NCBI GenBank assembly: GCA_001465935.1
Contig: LNKV01000007.1
Coordinates: 1,322,637-1,386,636 of the forward strand
Reading direction: 5' to 3'
DNA from: Clarireedia homoeocarpa
Taxonomy: Eukaryota > Ascomycota > Leotiomycetes > Helotiales > Rutstroemiaceae
Length of the DNA: 64,000 nucleotides
The position numbers and the translations under genes are program-made. The notes under the pieces are model-generated. The model did not search any database and was not told the DNA's origin. It saw only the letters and a program-made list of their open reading frames with translations. The stretch's first letter is position 1; the number at the start of each line of letters is the position of its first letter. Positions 35,788 to 46,778 of the stretch are shown piece by piece.

Positions 35788-36599
35788 ATTTTGTCTCATT
35801 TCAGGTCGGCCGCTAAATATTCAATGAACAGAGTTGTGTGTCACTTCTTGGGAAACGCGTGAAAGAAAGTCTCGCTTCTGAAGTCAGGAGAGAAAGGGCC
35901 CGAGAGTTAGTCGGGAAAGAACTGTGGAAGCAGATTTTACAACACGAAATTTGTCTTGAGATAATACAAGAAACGTCTTCGGAGAATCATGTACATAAAG
36001 CAGAATAATTGAAGTATCTTCAATGTCTTGTGTTCCTCCAAGGATAAATGAGATGCGACTCCAGTAGTGGCGGGTTGGTTAATTATATGAAATTGGAAAG
36101 AAATTGTGAGAAAAAAAAAAGTATCAGTTATAATACCACATCGGCTTTTTGCTTACACTACTTCACCAGAAAGCGCTGAGTGTTCTTTTCTGAGTAGACT
36201 TGATGGCCAAAAGTTGTACGGTCTTCCGGTGCAACTTTGAATACTTCATATACATGTTCATTAAGATGCATGAAGCTCACAAGACACTTGACCACACAGT
36301 TTCTAAGTAGTTTAAGGATTCCTTAAAGTAATTTGGATAGTTTTGTGAATATTTGTCCAGGCTATCTTTGTACATTTGAAGTTACAGTACATATTTCGGC
36401 CAACCTGCAATGAGAAACCATTTCACTCAGCACACAACTTCCAAATATCCATTCGTCCATCCATAGACGATATTGCCACGGAAACCGAAGAGTTTACAAC
36501 TCATCCTTCCCCTCCATATCATAACCGTAAATTTCATAACTCGTTCCTCATATCCTCCCAATCCAAATCCCTCAAACTCACTGATAGCAGACGTCAAAT
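35788..36599. other. Convergent intergenic region, 35.8-36.6 kb
   Basis: This separates the 3' ends of UstYa-like copy 1 (plus) and the small peptide gene (minus). It is AT-rich with an A10 run near 36112. I see no gene. Confidence 0.45.
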
Positions 36600-36833
36600 T
36601 TAAGAGGCAGCCTCCTCAATCTCCTCACCCTTGACTCGAACGAGCTGTTTCGCGAACCGAGTTAACGAATTGCTCTTATTGAAATATAAAAGTAGTTGTG
36701 TACTTACAACAATGCTCTTTTCCTCTTCGAAAGTACCGTCCACCGCGGCTTCCTCTCTCTTGAGTTCGACTGGAGCAGCAATGACCATGCTGAAGATGGC
36801 AGCGAGGAAAAGAGTTGCGATGGTGAACTTCAT
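36600..36833 (-). CDS. Tiny secreted peptide precursor with a KR site
   Basis: Two exons on the minus strand (36833-36708 and 36644-36600), separated by a 63-nt intron with GTAAGT donor and CAG acceptor, give 56 aa. The intron is in phase and has no stop, so retaining it would give 77 aa. Residues 1-20 form a clear signal peptide (MKFTIATLFLAAIFSMVIAA). Then PVELKR gives a dibasic Kex2-type site at residues 25-26. The remaining 30 residues are acidic (EEAAVDGTFEEEK...). I know no family for it. It lies between two UstYa-like genes and upstream of an MFS gene, so a secreted-peptide or ribosomal-peptide precursor role is possible but unproven. Confidence 0.65.
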   Translation of the reverse strand: MKFTIATLFLAAIFSMVIAAPVELKREEAAVDGTFEEEKSIVVSTQLLLYFNKSNSLTRFAKQLVRVKGEEIEEAAS

Positions 36834-37577
36834 AGTTGCGGTTGAGTTGAAGAATTCTTTAGAAGAACTGAGTTTGTTTGATGTAGGTGGATGTTTGAAG
36901 TGAAGTGAATGTTTGAAGATGCTGATGATATTGGGTTTGTGAGAGAGCTGTGGACATGAGTCTTATTTATCTCTCTCTTACTTCCGCATTGTGGTAGTAA
37001 CGAGGTTGATAATGGCTAGTGCATAGAAATTTGTGTTGCTGGTCTTGTTACATTTTCGATACAAGCTGCAGCAACCTCGAGCGCACACAACACAACGTCG
37101 TTCCGATTTTCCTCATTCACATTACAAATTGTGTGAAGCTCTTTCACCTCGGTCAATTTGCTCGTATCGGCTTGCCATAATTGTTTTCCCTCGTCGCTTG
37201 CTGTGGGGTAAGCTTACCTGCATAAGTGGGCAGGCTTAATCTGCTAGCTAGCTCTGATGAATGTACGATCGATAAATGACATTTATTTCATTTGGTCAAT
37301 GATCGCATATGTACGACACCGCCGAATGCCCTAGGTGTGGGGGTTGAAGGGGCTATTATTGTTTTCGAGTCGACTTTCCATTCCTCTCTGTCTCTTTGAA
37401 CCCCGCTACTCTTCCATATGGTGTCATCCTCTGAGTACTCTATCGCCTCTCCCTGCAACAGCAGCACTCAGCCAATTCTTGACTTTCGATATCTTGACGA
37501 GTTTTAATCTACTCTTCAATCTTAAACTCTCAAACTCAACCTCACACATTCCACCCATCACCCAGACGCTGGTTAAG
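36834..37577. promoter_or_regulatory. Divergent region, peptide gene and UstYa-like copy 2
   Basis: 744 bp lie between the divergent starts of the small peptide gene (minus) and the second UstYa-like gene (plus). An ATAAATAAG TATA-like element on the minus strand near 36961-36972 could serve the peptide gene. I see no other gene. Confidence 0.45.
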
Positions 37578-38310
37578 ATGGACCTTGACGGCGACGACCA
37601 CTACAAGGATAGCGACGTGCAGAGTACCAGTGACATCATTGAATTCCAGGGGATCAAACGGCGCAGATTTCCACTTCTTCTAATCCTCCTCGGCTGTATA
37701 GCCAGCTTCTCCTTTGCGGCGTTCATCATCACCGTCGTACGATGGCCTTGGTCAAGCGAAGACTCTGGCTACTATGCATATACAGACTGTGGGAAGACAG
37801 GTGAAGAAGCCAGATCGAGAGGATGCAGCTATTATCCCATGGGACGCTTCTGGGCACCACCCGAGTGTTCTTTTCCTGATGGCAACGACAATTACCATCC
37901 ATTCAGAGACCGGGAGTGGTTCCTTGATACCAACTTAACTGTTCCTGCCAGCATACCACTGTTAGAATCTGGTGATCTGCCTCGTGCTTTCACCCACTAT
38001 TGGCATGATGAGCACTGCACATTCGTTCTGCAGAAGTTGGCACTGGCAGTTGCGCTGAAGAAAAGGATGGTCCCAGGACTGGTGGGCAGTATTCACCATG
38101 TCAATCACTGTGCGAAGGAGATCACGCATACTATCAAGAATGCGTACAATGAGACTTTTCTTGCAAACGATATGTCGATAACGGAAAGTTCGTTGGGTTT
38201 CATGCCTTGTGTGCCACTTAAGTACGTCTACCTCTTTTTCCATGATACAGAACTATTGTACTGATTATTGAAACAGAAGCCTTATGGAGAATCCGAAATA
38301 CGAAGCTTAG
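37578..38310 (+). CDS. UstYa-like (paired HxxHC) membrane protein, copy 2
   Basis: Two exons (37578-38221, 38277-38310) give 225 aa. The frame is open further upstream, but 37578 is the first ATG that gives the expected short cytosolic tail before the membrane segment (about residues 31-54). The outside domain has CGKTGEEA, RGCSYY, a WAPPEC block, then HDEHC (143-147) and HVNHC (174-178), again 31 residues apart. Alignment by eye with copy 1 covers the whole outside domain (CG.T.E.A, GC, W.P..C, WF.D, HDEHC, H..HC), so the two are paralogues. The second exon adds a short KSLMENPKYEA tail. Confidence 0.72.
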
Positions 38311-39119
38311 TTTCTCGATATTTAGAGCCATATCGAGCGGGAATAGGTGCAAGTAGGATAGGAATTTAAATCGAGGAAACTTCTAAAGTTTTCTCCCAGC
38401 TACAGACTACAGTAACATAACGCAAAATTTCAAGTTCAAAATTAAACTTAGTATAAGCTCGTCCTTAGCAGTACTGTGAGCACTGAAAACATTCTAATAA
38501 GGAGAAAAAGGGAGTAGGACTGAAAATTTGAGCAGGAACAATATGATGAGCGATTCTGCAGGTGTGTTCGTCTGGCGATGCCCCTATAATCCCAAAAGTG
38601 CATGTGCGGGGTAAAACTACCCTTGCCCCTCCCTTTATTATCTGCTTAGCAACCCCCACAAGCTTCAACGCGCTAGCAATAGATAAGAAAAGCTCGAATG
38701 ATCTTACACCAGCAGGTTCTGGATCAACTACCGATCCTGCTCCTCAACATGTAAGCTTACATTCAAAGAGGCACTGTGTTGCAGTAGGTGCTGCTAGTTT
38801 ATGCATGCTCTGGAGAGGAGCCCCACTCGTTACAACTTTCCCTTCTTCCTGCACTATGCATTAGATCTTACCGGTAAAAAGCCCTTGATCTGATCTTCCA
38901 GGAAAGCTTAACGTCTAAGAGAGATGGTAAGTGTTCTGAGGCCTTCCCCCCTCAATTTTGAAATGTTCGCAAGTACTCTCTTCGCGAAGTCAGACTCTAG
39001 CGTTCTGCCTTTACTCATTACTTACCAATACCTCGTGATCACACGCATCGTCAACCAGATTCCCCGGATCTATTGACTCGTAATATACAATTACTGTCCA
39101 AAGAGTTGGTGACTCAACG
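38311..39119. promoter_or_regulatory. Upstream region of the MFS gene
   Basis: About 810 bp lie between UstYa-like copy 2 and the MFS transporter. No gene is supported; the plus-strand frame at 38562-38864 has no recognisable features. Confidence 0.4.
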
Positions 39120-40588
39120 ATGTCGTTTCCAGAAGATCTCGAAAAGAGGGTTGACTCTCGATCGTACACTTCCCGTACCAGTTGCACCATCTACCTACTT
39201 CTCCCATACGCATGGTGGCAACTGGACGACTTCTGTAAGTCTCCTCGACTTCCAATATAGTTGCAAACAACTCCTCATGCCTAGTAGTCATAGGACAAGC
39301 CAGAGTCGCCGGGCTTGCAACACACTTCAAATTGAATCAACTAGACTCCGAGGAACTGTACACCAATACAAAATTCGTACTCGTCGCGTTCGCATGGCTG
39401 CTATTGCTATGGCAGGTCGCAGGTATCAACATTCGCAAGCTTGCTCTGACTATCACGAGTCTGCAGGTTATGCTAGTTTTAGCACAAACCCTTGCTCCGT
39501 CTACTAAATTCTTGCTGGTTATACGATCACTACTTGGAATTGGTGGCGCAACATTTCCTGGGGCGTTGTTACTGTCTATGCCCCAACTTCCCAGTAATAA
39601 TTTGACTATGGCGGCTGCCATCTTCATCGCTGTGTCGCCTGCTGAGGTTGTATTGGCTGGGCCACTTCTGTCGGCTCTGGTCGGCTCGATGAGGGATATG
39701 TCAGTTTTGAGTTGGCAAGCTCTCTTCACTATCCATGGCACAATTGGCCTCGCTGTCTTGATCACATTGTGGCTGAAAGTTCCGGCTTCTATTCATGCCA
39801 TTCCAATAGCTGAGTTCATGACAAGAAATGACTCCGTCGAATGGAAAAGTAAACTCAAGGACTTTTGCGACCCAAAAAATTTCATATTCATAGCAATGTT
39901 CATCTGCTGCAACCTGGTGGCAGCACAAACACCGTCTTACCTCGCCGTGCACTCCCGCATATCTTTCGTCTCCATGCCTTACTTCTTCTTCACGGTGATC
40001 TCAGATCTGGGGGCATCACATTTAGTATTTAACCTGCTGAGCATAGCTCCATATCTTGTTTCCGTCATCGCAATACTTATGATCGCAAGGATGTCGGACC
40101 AAAAGCAAGTTCGAGGCTATTTCGTTGCTGCTTGCAGCCTTCTCTCCGTGGCAGGCTTTTCCATCATGTCCTTAGTTGCCATTTTCAACTGGAGTTTGTG
40201 GTGGTCCTTCTTTGCTATCTTTCCCGCATGTCTAGGATCTTATGGTGCGATGACTGTAATTCTTTCTTGGGTTTTGGGAAATGAACAGTCGATATTTCAG
40301 CGAGGAGTTCTTCTAACAGTACTTCTTGGAGTAGCGCAACTCGCTGCTATATTCTCTCCATCTGGGGTGAAGCCGTGGTGGAGAGCTGATGATGAACCTG
40401 CTCATCCTCGGGGTCTGGGTGTGAGTGCTGCATTGATGGGCTCGTGCGCAATATTAGCGCTGGTCTTGAGATCGTACTTGACTTGGACAAACTCTAGTAG
40501 AGTAAGACAATTCTACGTACCGGTCAAGGTTGGAGAGGCACTCGATGATGAGGCGGATGAGCAAGCCGTTGGTGAATGCCTTATTTAG
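39120..40588 (+). CDS. MFS transporter (allantoate/anion:cation symporter type)
   Basis: Two exons (39120-39234 and 39300-40588) join in phase to 467 aa. The junction gives LDDFSRVAGLATHFKLNQLD, matching the usual loop after the first membrane segment of Dal5-type MFS proteins. About 10-11 further hydrophobic segments follow, with RSLLGIGGATFPG as the family helix-5 region. The N-terminal tail and first helix are weak (CTIYLLLPYAWW), so the 5' part may be degenerate or mis-modelled. The intron acceptor used is AAG at 39299, chosen because it alone keeps the frame. The substrate is unknown. The gene follows the UstYa-like pair on the same strand and might export or import a product of that group. 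Confidence 0.72.
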
Positions 40589-42087
40589 AAGTCGACTAAA
40601 CTAGCCGCGCCGAAAATCAATTGTACCTCAAACAAGATGTTTCGCCCACTAAGTGCACCATGGCTTGTATCTGCAAATGTCGCTGCTCAATTCTCAGACC
40701 TGCGGGCCGACTTCCAGGGAAATCTCACTTCAGCCTTTCAGTCTGGCGAAAGTAGCTTTATTCTTCCATAGTTTTGAAGATAGCCTTCCCACTCATGAAA
40801 GGTTAAGCCGGTGGATACCGAAAGTAAGCCCGGATGTGTTATTCCCGATGCTCTGTCTCGTTCACGTCGCCTTCTCGGCTCAAGTCCGCTATCTCGCCTG
40901 GCTCCGCTCCAGTCTCGTCCTTCTCGGCTTTCAGTATTTCTACTTCTTCTATAAGGAACTGCTCATACCATACAAGAACCTAGTCACCATAAAACGACCA
41001 ATTCAAGTCGCAGGCACGTTTGTATGTTTGAAGTTTGGCTCCAAGGAAATCTAGACACTAGTCCTCAGATATCCTCGAGAGTTCAGAATCAGCCAATCCA
41101 GTGAGCTTCTATCCAACAGACGGCCAGAATGCGAGCGGATTGTAATAATTTAGCGCTGTTGTATATTCATAGCGAAGAACAGGGCTTTGTGAAACATTCA
41201 TCTACGTCCGTTCAATTGTAGAGAGCATAGATTTTTCGTACCCTTCCTGGCTGGGACTTCCTCCCATTTCCACACCCGACGTTCATGTTTTTTCTTAGGT
41301 TCTTCAGCGTTTCCATCTACTACATGATTGGTGTTTCGCCGCCGTTGATTCCGTAAGCTGTCCGCTTGAAACAATGCAGGTCGGGAAAGAGCGAATACGA
41401 AAAGTTCCATGAGATGATGTTTGTAACAAGGGTTTGACGAGAACTATGGACGATTGCCTTCAAAGGAGCGCCGATCGTGTTGATGATTTGAACCTGAATT
41501 ACTTTGTCTTTGCTTGAGGGCTTCCTATGATATGTCCTAACCTGGAGTCTGGTAAATACATGGCTTGAGCTTGTATATAGATCAATTCTGTTGTGATGTC
41601 CAAAAAGCTTCTCGCAGAGGTACTCTATCTGGCGGGATCATGGTGAGGTTGACGAGCATGTCCTTATCAAATAAAAGCGCGAATATTGACCAGCCTTGCT
41701 AATCATGCATACAAGAATATGCAATCATTAACAAACCTTTACCAGCAGTGACTAGGCAATCATTTGCCAACTATGCAAAGATTCAGGGAAGCCTCTGCGG
41801 AATTTCGCGCCTGGTGAAGAATTTAGTCAATGTAAAGACGAGTAGCCATCAATTAGCAAGGAAGCAAGTAGCAACATTTGAAGATTCGTTGTTGCGTTGA
41901 TTTTTGATTGTGATAGAGAAACCTGTTCGGCGTTAATTGAAGTGATGTATGTGTCACGTGCATATAGTTCGCGCTAACGTGAGAGTAACCTTGGAGCCCG
42001 AGATTTATTTCGCGACTCCAGCTTCCAGGCGCATCAACGATTCCCTGAGAACGACAAGGCACGATATATCACAACCCACACGCAAAA
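40589..42087. other. Intergenic, 40.6-42.1 kb
   Basis: 1.5 kb with no supported gene. A CACGTG E-box lies at 41955-41960, about 130 bp before CEF1. A 44-codon ATG frame at 40638 and a 70-codon minus frame at 41198-41410 show no recognisable features. Confidence 0.45.
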
Positions 42088-44513
42088 ATGCCTGTCGTCA
42101 AAGGAGGCGTGTGGACTAACATCGAAGATGAAATCTTGAAAGCAAGTGTCTCGAAATATGGTCTAAATCAATGGGCTCGAGTTTCTTCCCTCCTCGCCAG
42201 GAAAACACCTAAGCAGTGCAAAGCAAGATGGAGCGAATGGTTAGACCCCGGTATTCGAAAGATAGAGTGGAGCAAAGAGGAAGATGAGAAGTTACTACAT
42301 TTGGCAAAGTTGATGCCAACGCAATGGCGTACCATCGCCCCGATTGTTGGACGAACGGCGACGCAATGCCTCGAACGATACCAGAAATTGCTTGACGAGG
42401 CGGAACAAAAGGAAGCCGGGGAGTTAGGTCTTGGTGGCCCGGAGGGGGGCGAGACAAAAGCACCATCTGCGGATGATGTAAGGCGGCTGCGACCTGGTGA
42501 AGTCGACCCAGATCCAGAATCTAAACCTGCAAGACCCGACACCGTTGATCTGGACGAAGATGAAAAGGAAATGCTGAGTGAGGCGCGTGCTCGTTTAGCA
42601 AATACGCAGGGTAAGAAGGCAAAGAGAAAGGCTCGTGAGCGTCAATTAGAAGAATCGAGGAGGCTGGCGGTGCTGCAGAAGCGGAGGGAGCTTAAGAATG
42701 CCGGTATTAACATTAAGGTTGTCAATCGGAAGAAGGGACAGATGGATTACAACGCTGATATCCCCTTCGAGAAAGCCCCTGCACCTGGATTCTACGATAC
42801 TGGGGAAGAAGCTATTCAGAACGAGAAACAGAGAGCAGCATTCGATCCACGGAAGCAACAACTGGCCATTAAGCGCAAAGGAGACCAGGACGATAATCCA
42901 GATCAAAAGCGCCAGAAAAATGACAAGAATGCACCATCGGCATCCTACCAAGCCGCCATGAAGGCAGGCCAGATGCAGAAGATTAGAGAGGCGGAGCAGA
43001 GCAGCAAGAGACGAGCATTAGTATTGCCAGCCCCACAAGTCGGCGAAGGGGAGCTTGAAGAAATCGTGAAGATGGGTATGATTGGAGAGAGGGCGAACAT
43101 GATGGCTAGATCGAGCGAAAATGATGCTACGAGAGGGCTCGTCAACACATATTCCACCGTTAATAGTGGAGCACCGATTCGAACACCTCGAGCTCCTGCA
43201 CAAGAAGACCATATCGCGAACGAGATCAGAAATATCAGAGCACTTACGGAGACACAATCTTCACTTCTGGGTGGAGACAATACGCCTTTACATGAGGGGG
43301 CCGGCAGCACAGGATTTGACGGCGCCACACCCCGAAAACAGCAGATGGAAACACCCAATCCTATGGCCACTCCTTTCCGTGCGAACGGTATTGCCGCAAC
43401 CCCTGCAAGGAATGGTGTAGGCGCCACACCTATGCGAACCCCGCGAGACAGCTTCGCCTTAAATGCTGATGGAGAAATGGAGCTAGTAGGCAGGACACCA
43501 CAAGACCTTAAGTTGAGAGAGATAAGCATGAAGAAACAACTGAAAGCTGGTCTAGCATCTTTGCCAAAACCCAAAGATACGGAGTGGGAGCTAGAGTTAC
43601 CAGAGGAGCAACAAGAAGCTCTCAATAACCAAGAACTTTCCGAGGAAGACGCAGAAATCCGAGACAGGAGGAATCGGCAAATTCGGGAAGCGCAAGAGCA
43701 GCTGGAATTCAAGAGACGCACACAGGTTTTACAAAAAGGTCTACCGCGCCCTTCAGTTATCGATATTGATGCGCTGATGAAGACTGTGGCCAACATATCG
43801 GATCCAGTAGATAGCGCCATCGAGAGAGAAGCAGCATTGCTAATTGCTAACGATGCAATTAAATACCCCACCCCTGGAGCCAAGGTTCGAGGTGCCGCAA
43901 AACCAATCGATATCTTTGACGATGAAGCTCTGTCGCAGGCGCGTTTGCAATTATTGATGGAAGTCCCCAAAGACCTGGTAGAGGAAGGATCAGACGCTTT
44001 CCGAGAAGCTTGGAATGCAGCGCATAAGTCTTCATTGTTACCTGGACTAAGCGGCTACGATTCCGATGACGAAGTGGACGAGCAACAGATGCTGATCCAG
44101 GCTTTCGACGTAAGTTTACCTTTTCGATGCCTCTTCCCCCCCCCCCTCTTTCCGAAATAAAACAATTACTAACACAATCCCAGAATATCCAAGAATCCAT
44201 CATCGCTGCCGCAGAAAAAGGCAACAAATCCGAGAAAAAACTCGCCTTGCATCTAGGAGGTTACCAACAACGTGCCAAAATGCTACGCCAAAAGATCGGC
44301 GAAGCATCTGAAGCTCTCTCGAAAGCTATTTATTCCCTCGATGCGTTCAGGACTTTGCAAATCTCGGAAGATGTCGCTATTTCGAGAAGATTGGAGGATC
44401 TGAGGGAGCGGGTGAGCTTTGTTAGCAAGAGGGAGAGAGAGGCTCAGGAGTTGTATCGGGAGAGGAAGGAGGAGTTGATGGGTTTGACGGATGAGATGAA
44501 TGGGTTTCATTGA
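42088..44513 (+). CDS. CEF1: Pre-mRNA-splicing factor Cef1/Cdc5
   Basis: Two exons (42088-44109, 44184-44513) give 783 aa. Two Myb repeats fill residues 1-110: GGVWTNIEDEILKASVSKYG and IEWSKEEDEKLLHLAKLMPTQWRTIAPIVGRT. A family block follows (ARARLANTQGKKAKRKARERQLEE), then a long middle with TP-rich motifs (TPRKQQMETPNPMATPF). A C-terminal region with coiled coil follows (SFVSKREREAQELYRERKEEL). This is the core Prp19/NTC complex protein needed for spliceosome activation. The intron contains an 11-C run before its branch site. Confidence 0.96.
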
Positions 44514-44993
44514 GGATGAGCCGAAAGGGGGGAAAAGAGACAGAGGGACGCGGAGTGGAGTTTTTGTACTATATGAACGGGGTTTTATAAAATCATGGAA
44601 CCTTAATGGATTTCGGGGCACTGGAGGACAAAGCGAGGGCGATAAGCAATGAAAAAATTGTATGATATCCGAACATTTGATTGATTGATTGTTTGCATGT
44701 AAAATGACAAGGCTGTATGAAGAAGTTTATCTTATCCATTGCGGTCTAGGTACATATTCTAATCATTTCTTGTCTATTGTATTCATTAAGTCCTTAGTAT
44801 CGTGTCTCATTTCGTCAACTTCTTCCATCCCGTGATGTATACATCCTCTAGACCATCGTTTCCCCATATTAATTGTTTATTGTCTTGATTCGAATGTTTC
44901 CCCCGAATTCCACCCCCTTCCCGATGTACTTTCTCTGCCGCGTCATTCGTAACCAAAACTCCCGGACTATTCAAATGAAGGCAGGCAAATAAA
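44514..44993. other. Convergent intergenic region, 44.5-45.0 kb
   Basis: 480 bp lie between the 3' ends of CEF1 and the hexokinase-like gene. I see no gene. Confidence 0.5.
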
Positions 44994-46778
44994 CTAGACA
45001 AGTCTCTCCGTCTCCACATTCTCCGTCTTCATGCTCATCACCGTTCCCGCCAAAATTCCCGCTCCAATGATACCTCCATCATGGCACGGTTCCAAAACAA
45101 TCTTCATATTCGTGTGTGCTCGACCTCCTTTCACATCACTACCATTTACATCGCTGCTCATGAATTCCTTATGCATGATATCGTCCAGAAAGCGCTGGCA
45201 ATCCAATAAGTAGTCCTGGAAACCCACAATACACGCGCCTGTATACCCGACCATTAACTCCACAACAGTTTTCTGGGGTCCGCCACCGCGGAGACTAGAT
45301 GGCGAGGACGTGGATGATGAGCAGGGTATTTCATCAGCGCAGGCCAGCAGACCAACGATCGCCGCGGCGGTGAGACCAGCGGCGCGGACTTGGATTTTCT
45401 TGGCGATGTGGACTAGAATCTCGGCGAGCTCGGGGGTCCATTTGTATGGGGATGAAGGAGGAAATGGAAGAACAGCTTCGAGGGGCTCGCAGAGCTGGGG
45501 GCCGCGACCAACGGTAGCGAGGACGGCTGCAGCGAGGCCATTGCGCTCACGTAGCTGGATGGGAAGGGAGTCGACGGGCATGCGGAGCTGGGTTGTGAAG
45601 TAGTCGAGGGTAAGTAGACGGCCTAGCTCGCCGAGGTAGCGGCCGGAGGTCATTTGTTCGAAGGGCATGAAACCTGGAGCCTCGCCCTCCTTGTCAAGGA
45701 TATTGTCCCACTTGGTTACGAACTTCAGGTTGTGAAGGGGCGGGGCCGTGCCGTTGATGGACCATTCGGTATTAATGGTAAGCTTGGTGTCGTTCTGCTT
45801 GTATTTAGGGTCATGGGGTTTGAGGGTCTTTTGAGGGCGCTTGCTAGGGTGCAGCTTGGATAGAGCGAGAGGAATGGTTGCGTTGCAGCCGGTCCCTACG
45901 ATGAGACCCATGGCGGCCTTTTGGTGCGGGGAATTGCGGAATTGATAAGCAAAAGAGACGAGGGTCGCAACGGCATCATTTACTATGGCAGCTATTTCGA
46001 TTTCGGGGAGATGGGGTTTGGAGATAGTGGAGGCCGCATAACCTTTCAAGAGCTGTTGGCCCAAATTGAGGTTCTTTGTGATAGCGAATCCTTTACCCAT
46101 AGACATCAATATAGCTTCAGATAGGGTGTTTTGTCTGCTCAGATGTTAGCAAAGTGTATACAGCATGAGAAGGAGGAATCAAACATCATCGGAAAACTAA
46201 AAGTAACGCCCATCAATAACTTCTTTGGCAGCTCTGAGCCCCATTGTTCAATCCCATCTTGGACAACTTCCGCAATACATTTACCAATCCACTCAAATAG
46301 ACCATCGGCATTGTCGTTTTTGTGGCCATTATCAATTAACCAAGATTTTTCCAAAAGTCTGGTAACACCGGATTTGCCTCCATCTTCGGATGAAGATCCA
46401 AGTAGTTCGACGAAGCCAGCTCTCAAGTTGGTTCCTCCACTTACAAGTTGGTTAGTATAGGCAAGATATAAAATCTAGTTATGGATTACCCACATATCGA
46501 TTGCCAAAAATCTCGAACGAAGTTAGCCAATGATCACGAAAACAAAGACATAACCCCCTTCTACGATACAGCCGGAGTGAAGTTTCTTACCTTCCTTTGC
46601 CCTCTCGTTTGGGTCTCAAAACCTCTTCAGAAAGGGGTGTTGCCAAGAATTGGTTCTTAGACTCTCTTGCAAGTGTCTTGTACGTCTCATAGAGGCTTCG
46701 AGCAAGAGCATGGATTTTATCGACGTCTACATCTAGAGGCTTCAGAAACTCCTTGACGGTAGTCGGAATGGTTGCCAT
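44994..46778 (-). CDS. Hexokinase-family protein (XprF/HxkC-like)
   Basis: Four minus-strand exons (46778-46591, 46511-46494, 46439-46185, 46134-44994) give 533 aa. The second exon is only 18 nt; it supplies FLAID of the phosphate-binding motif RFLAIDIGGTNLRAG. Other hexokinase landmarks are GVTFSFPMIQ, the catalytic Asp in IVNDAVATLVSFAY, GTGCN, NTEW, the FEQM and SGRYLGELGR blocks, and the late GAGILAG. The sugar-contact residues expected from yeast Hxk2 appear present, but the loops between them are unusual (NTEWSINGTAPPLHN, a Ser-rich insert near 45310). Such divergent hexokinases in moulds include XprF/HxkC, a nutrient-sensing regulator. Catalytic activity here is uncertain. Confidence 0.85.
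46494..46511 (-). other. 18-nt microexon of the hexokinase-like gene
   Basis: It is flanked by introns 46512-46590 and 46440-46493, each with a CTAAC branch site. It keeps phase 2 on both sides and restores the conserved AID(I)GGTN motif, which is the reason for calling it. Confidence 0.8.

Noticed and set aside
37335..37577. Upstream extension of UstYa-like copy 2 to an ATG at 37335
   Set aside because: The extension would add 81 residues before the membrane segment with no family support; the ATG at 37578 gives the expected short cytosolic tail.
39332..40588. MFS gene starting at a TTG codon (39332)
   Set aside because: TTG starts are not expected in this organism. A spliced first exon from the ATG at 39120 keeps the frame and adds the missing first helix.
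40653..41054. 133-codon plus-strand frame after the MFS gene
   Set aside because: It begins at GTG, has no recognisable domain and no splice support.
42945..43970. 341-codon minus-strand frame inside CEF1
   Set aside because: It is an antisense shadow of the CEF1 coding sequence, Ser/Leu-rich and without recognisable domains.
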